Source: Planctomycetota bacterium
Lineage (GTDB): Bacteria > Planctomycetota > PUPC01 > JACPCR01
Direction of reading: 5' to 3'
Assembly (NCBI GenBank): GCA_030740295.1
Contig: JASLXP010000317.1
Location: 1-9,680 of the forward strand
DNA: 9,680 nt
Shown: piece by piece, positions 7,240-9,680 of the stretch
How the letters are laid out: each line of letters begins with the position of its first letter
How positions within the stretch are numbered: position 1 is the stretch's first letter
Translations under genes and position numbers: made by a program
Notes under the pieces: generated by a model
Database searches by the model: none
What the model was told of the DNA's origin: nothing
Seen by the model: the letters and a program-made list of their open reading frames with translations, nothing else

Positions 7240-9042
7240 TCAGGGAACAGACGATGAAGTTGAATCTTTTTTACAGGCTTCGTCAAGCCAATCGGTCTTT
7301 CGCGCTCGAGTAAGAGCGGCAACAGAAAAAATGATCGGGTAGAGCTTTTCATAATACCAGAGCTTGGCAAAGTAGAAGCCGATGGGTGCGGGTTCGTCGA
7401 GCCGGCCGTCGGCAATGGCCTTGCACAGCCACTTGATTCCTGAGACGACAGCAGGCCGATGTGTATTTCCCGGCGCAGGAATCAATGCATCGACGGCGAG
7501 GGAAGTTTCTTCAATGGTAGAAGGCGCGCCTGCAATTCCGCCCCAACCGCCGTCTGGGTTCTGTTGGCTGTGAAGCCACTCGATTGCCCGGACAACCTGT
7601 CGGGATTTGGCCCCCTTCCGGTTCGTAGAATAGGCTTCCAGCCTGCTGTCATGAAATGCGGCCAGAACTCTCGCAGTGCCATAAACGGGATTAATGTCGC
7701 CCGGTGCATTCTGATTCCCAAACCAGAGCGGCAACCAATAGCCTTCCGAATCCTGTTGTTTCTGCAGGTACTGTGCCCCTCGATTCAGCGAGTCATCGAT
7801 ACCTCTTGCAGACAGCGGGATGTCTTCCCTCCAGGCCTGGATGGCTCTGATGCAATGGGCCGTCAGATCCGATCCGCTGCGGTCAAACGGCAGATGCCCC
7901 CAGCCTCGGCAGAACGTAGGCCACCCGCCGTCTTTGTTTTGCAGGTCGAGTAACCACTGGACACCATCAGATGCTGCCTGCTCTGAATTCTCATCCATGG
8001 GCAGATTTCGAAGCGCGAGAAGGGCCCCGGGTGTGTCGTCCGCATCGGGAACGCCGCCCGGCAGGTGTGTCCAGCTCCAGCCGCCCGGTGCGGCCTTCGT
8101 GTATGGATGGATCTCTTTGTACTGTTGAGCCAGGAGCCAGGATTTGAGAGTTTCCTGTTCATCGGTGTCCAGATAATGCGACAGATCTTTTCCGGATGCA
8201 GTCAAAGCATTGATGGCAAGCGTGGTGACCCAGACCGAGAGGTTGACATCAATCGGCCAACTCCCGTCGGGCCGTACTGAATTCAGTAGAAACTCGATCC
8301 CCTTCTTCGCTACCGGGTGCTCTCTCTGGCCGATACTCGCAAGGCTCATCGTAACGAAACTCGTCAGAGGAATGGCCTCGAGGAATCCGCCGCTCTCTGG
8401 CTGAATGGAATCGAGAACTCGCAGGCTCTTCTTCTTGGCGAGCGCACGAATGAAGCGGGTCACCGGAAAGATCGGTGGACGATGAAAGTAACGGGCCTGC
8501 CCAATCGCAATAAGCGCGGGCAAGGCATAACTGACGACCGGAAGATTAAGCAGGTGAAAAAATGAGTGCGGCAGGCAAGAGAGCTCGAACGGCAAAGTTG
8601 AGACATCACGCCACTCGGCCAGCCCCGCAAGCGCGCAGTTTGTCAGGATGGGCACGGAGAACGTCCTGTCCTTGCCGTAGCGAGCAACCATCGCCGGAAT
8701 GCCACCTGTTCTCTGAATATAGCCATCCGCGCTTTCGAGCTGATCGCTGAGACTGTCGGCCCTGCCCGCCAGATGGATGGCCGCCTTCACCAGAAGCGTC
8801 GTTGAAATATTGCTCACGCTGCGATCCGTATCGCCCCAGCCGCCGTCTTCGTTTTGATGTTCACTCAGCCACTCGATACCGCCGTCAATCAGCGCACTGT
8901 GGGCATCCGCATCCGTGATGGCGAGCGCGGAAACCGCGGTGGCTGTCGAGAGCGAGGAGGTCGCTAGTTCGCCATCCCAGTAGCCGCCAGAATTGCGCTC
9001 TGAGAGCAGGCGTTGGGTGGCGGTTTGGAGAGTCGTGTCCAA
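7240..9042 (-). CDS. Class II terpene cyclase of the squalene-hopene cyclase superfamily
   Basis: A 600-residue protein from TTG 9042. Class II cyclases protonate a double bond of a linear polyprene such as squalene and fold it into rings. The acid motif is present as DADDT (residues 333-337, equivalent to DVDDT of squalene-hopene cyclase). QW-type repeats are visible: GGYW at 19-22, QNEDGGW 63-69, RPDGSW near 257-262, LQNKDGGW 367-374, QQDSEGYW 429-436 and QQNPDGGW 493-500. GSDLTAH (390-396) matches the SEDVTAH region with its conserved His, and the C-terminal GFYFAKLWYYEKLYP matches the DFYLGYTMYRHVFP end of hopene cyclases. It is shorter than typical enzymes (about 630-720), and the GWGHLPFDRSGSDLTAH stretch differs from true hopene cyclases, so the substrate may not be squalene. 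The frame stays open to ATG 9258, but the extra 72 residues look like non-coding leader. Confidence 0.87.
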   Translation of the reverse strand: MDTTLQTATQRLLSERNSGGYWDGELATSSLSTATAVSALAITDADAHSALIDGGIEWLSEHQNEDGGWGDTDRSVSNISTTLLVKAAIHLAGRADSLSDQLESADGYIQRTGGIPAMVARYGKDRTFSVPILTNCALAGLAEWRDVSTLPFELSCLPHSFFHLLNLPVVSYALPALIAIGQARYFHRPPIFPVTRFIRALAKKKSLRVLDSIQPESGGFLEAIPLTSFVTMSLASIGQREHPVAKKGIEFLLNSVRPDGSWPIDVNLSVWVTTLAINALTASGKDLSHYLDTDEQETLKSWLLAQQYKEIHPYTKAAPGGWSWTHLPGGVPDADDTPGALLALRNLPMDENSEQAASDGVQWLLDLQNKDGGWPTFCRGWGHLPFDRSGSDLTAHCIRAIQAWREDIPLSARGIDDSLNRGAQYLQKQQDSEGYWLPLWFGNQNAPGDINPVYGTARVLAAFHDSRLEAYSTNRKGAKSRQVVRAIEWLHSQQNPDGGWGGIAGAPSTIEETSLAVDALIPAPGNTHRPAVVSGIKWLCKAIADGRLDEPAPIGFYFAKLWYYEKLYPIIFSVAALTRARKTDWLDEACKKDSTSSSVP

Positions 9043-9047
9043 GACGG

Positions 9048-9054
9048 CTCCTTT
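9048..9054 (-). promoter_or_regulatory. Ribosome binding site fixing a TTG start for the cyclase
   Basis: On the - strand AAAGGAG is followed after 5 nt by TTG 9042. Translation from here begins LDTTLQTATQRLL, leading directly into the family-like GGYWDGELATSSLSTATAVSAL segment. The upstream ATG codons at 9258 and 9177 have no such site. Confidence 0.7.
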
Positions 9055-9414
9055 GGAGTGCGGGGACTCGATTTGCGTGATTGACCAACAGCATACCAAG
9101 CCTGTTAAGTGCAAAGTGCCAAGTACGCCGCTTGAGGTTATCTCCGTGCTTGAACCGTTCAAGGAGGAGGAGCTCATCTGTCGCCGTGTGGTGATGGTTG
9201 CGATGTTCTCTGTCCTCTCAGTTTTCGATTGCCGCGCCCGACAGAAATCCGAACACACGGCTTAACGTGGCCGGGGCAGCAAGTACCGTGTGTGACAGCC
9301 GGTCCTCCGAACGGGATCTCTTTGGGACGGCCTGTCATAGGGTCACGACCGGCGGGACGCCTGTCTCACGGGAGATCCCCAGGCCACATAACGGAGTTAC
9401 AGGGCCAGACTCGA

Positions 9415-9419
9415 AAGGA
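9415..9419 (+). promoter_or_regulatory. Ribosome binding site for the right-edge gene
   Basis: AAGGA lies 9 nt before ATG 9429, and supports that ATG over the in-frame upstream codons of the longer open frame beginning near 9198. Confidence 0.65.
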
Positions 9420-9428
9420 ACCCGGCCG

Positions 9429-9680
9429 ATGCTGTCGCCGAGAGATAAACTCATTCTTGCAGTCTTTCTTGCGTGTCTTCAGAACGCGGGGCTGCCGGAG
9501 ACGGTGGCTACAAAAAAAAGACGAACGCCTTCCTCTGCCGACGTTCAAGATCCCTGAGGCGCCGGCGCAGCCGCCGCTTGTCGTTACCTACGGCGGGCAG
9601 CGTCTCCTCTTGGGTCATACAGATGCCGTCGTGACTTGGGAGGCCGGGGATGGCGGGCAAGGGACCCTGAAGTCGAACCG
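9429..9680 (+). CDS. 5' end of a probable exported protein, frame broken at an A8 run
   Basis: From ATG 9429 the product starts MLSPRDKLILAVFLACLQNA, a plausible but short signal peptide. The literal frame stops at 9555-9557 after 42 residues. If one A is removed from the run of eight at 9512-9519, the frame continues ATKKDERLPLPTFKIPEAPA, then QPPLVVTYGGQRLLLGHTDA, and stays open to the window edge. That continuation reads like real protein: a Pro-rich linker after the signal peptide, then a beta-rich start of a domain. No family can be named; LLLGHTDAVVTW only loosely recalls a WD-type strand. The gene is cut by the window edge. It is divergent from the terpene cyclase gene and may be unrelated to it. 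It may be intact with a sequencing error, a recent pseudogene, or expressed by slippage. Confidence 0.6.

Larger units (their letters stand above)
9043..9428. other. Divergent intergenic region with possible RNA stems
   Basis: These 386 bases separate the leftward cyclase gene from the rightward exported-protein gene and must carry the promoters for both, though I see no convincing -35/-10 pair. The part near 9429 has several inverted pairs: ACACACGG 9253-9260 with CCGTGTGT 9286-9293; GCCGGTC 9298-9304 with GACCGGC 9347-9353; and GGGATCTC 9313-9320 with GAGATCCC 9372-9379. The last two overlap, so they would be alternative or pseudoknotted. A near-direct repeat, GGGACGGCCTGTCA (9325 region) and GGGACGCCTGTCTCA (9354-9368), lies inside. 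No known riboswitch class is recognised. Confidence 0.5.

Noticed and set aside
9043..9258. 72-residue N-terminal extension of the cyclase
   Set aside because: The extension is Ser/Thr-rich with no recognisable family match, and TTG 9042 has AAAGGAG 5 nt upstream and begins near the family's usual N-terminus.
9298..9379. Known riboswitch (cyclic di-GMP or cobalamin type)
   Set aside because: The conserved core sequences of those classes were not found; only generic stems are visible.

Overview
The window looks like part of a chromosome from a Planctomycetota or related PVC-group bacterium. This is inferred from gene content (a BatA-like membrane protein, thioredoxin and protease domains joined in one exported protein, DUF116 fused to a polyprenyl synthase, a short squalene-cyclase-like protein), from moderately high G+C, and from several genes with weak or no Shine-Dalgarno sequence. 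It was not tested by any search. No tRNA, rRNA, CRISPR array, transposase or phage gene was seen.

Left half, + strand (1-4205): the 3' end of a large membrane-anchored protein (BatA/VWA-like), then a clear phosphatidylserine synthase (pssA), a small CxxCxxCC metal-binding protein of the YkgJ type, and a long exported protein joining a TlpA-like thioredoxin domain to a trypsin-like serine protease domain. These genes point the same way, but the gaps (40 to 235 bp) do not prove one operon.

Middle (4206-4543): the gap between two converging gene sets holds a nested inverted-repeat element of about 260 bp, built from four copies of a GGGGC-N3-GCCCC mini-hairpin.

Right half, - strand (9042 down to 4544): a likely co-directional isoprenoid set. 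It contains a class II terpene cyclase of the squalene-hopene cyclase superfamily (DADDT motif, QW repeats), a DUF116-polyprenyl diphosphate synthase fusion, and a UbiC-like chorismate lyase that keeps the expected Arg and Glu. Together these could make a long prenyl diphosphate, cyclise a polyprene, and supply a hydroxybenzoate-type head group. That joint pathway is an inference and is the best candidate here for an undescribed system.

Right edge (9043-9680): a 386-bp divergent intergenic region with several possible RNA stems, followed by the 5' end of another + strand gene, probably exported. Its reading frame is broken at a run of eight A residues. Removing one A restores a continuous frame to the window edge, so this is an assembly error, a recent pseudogene or a slippage site.
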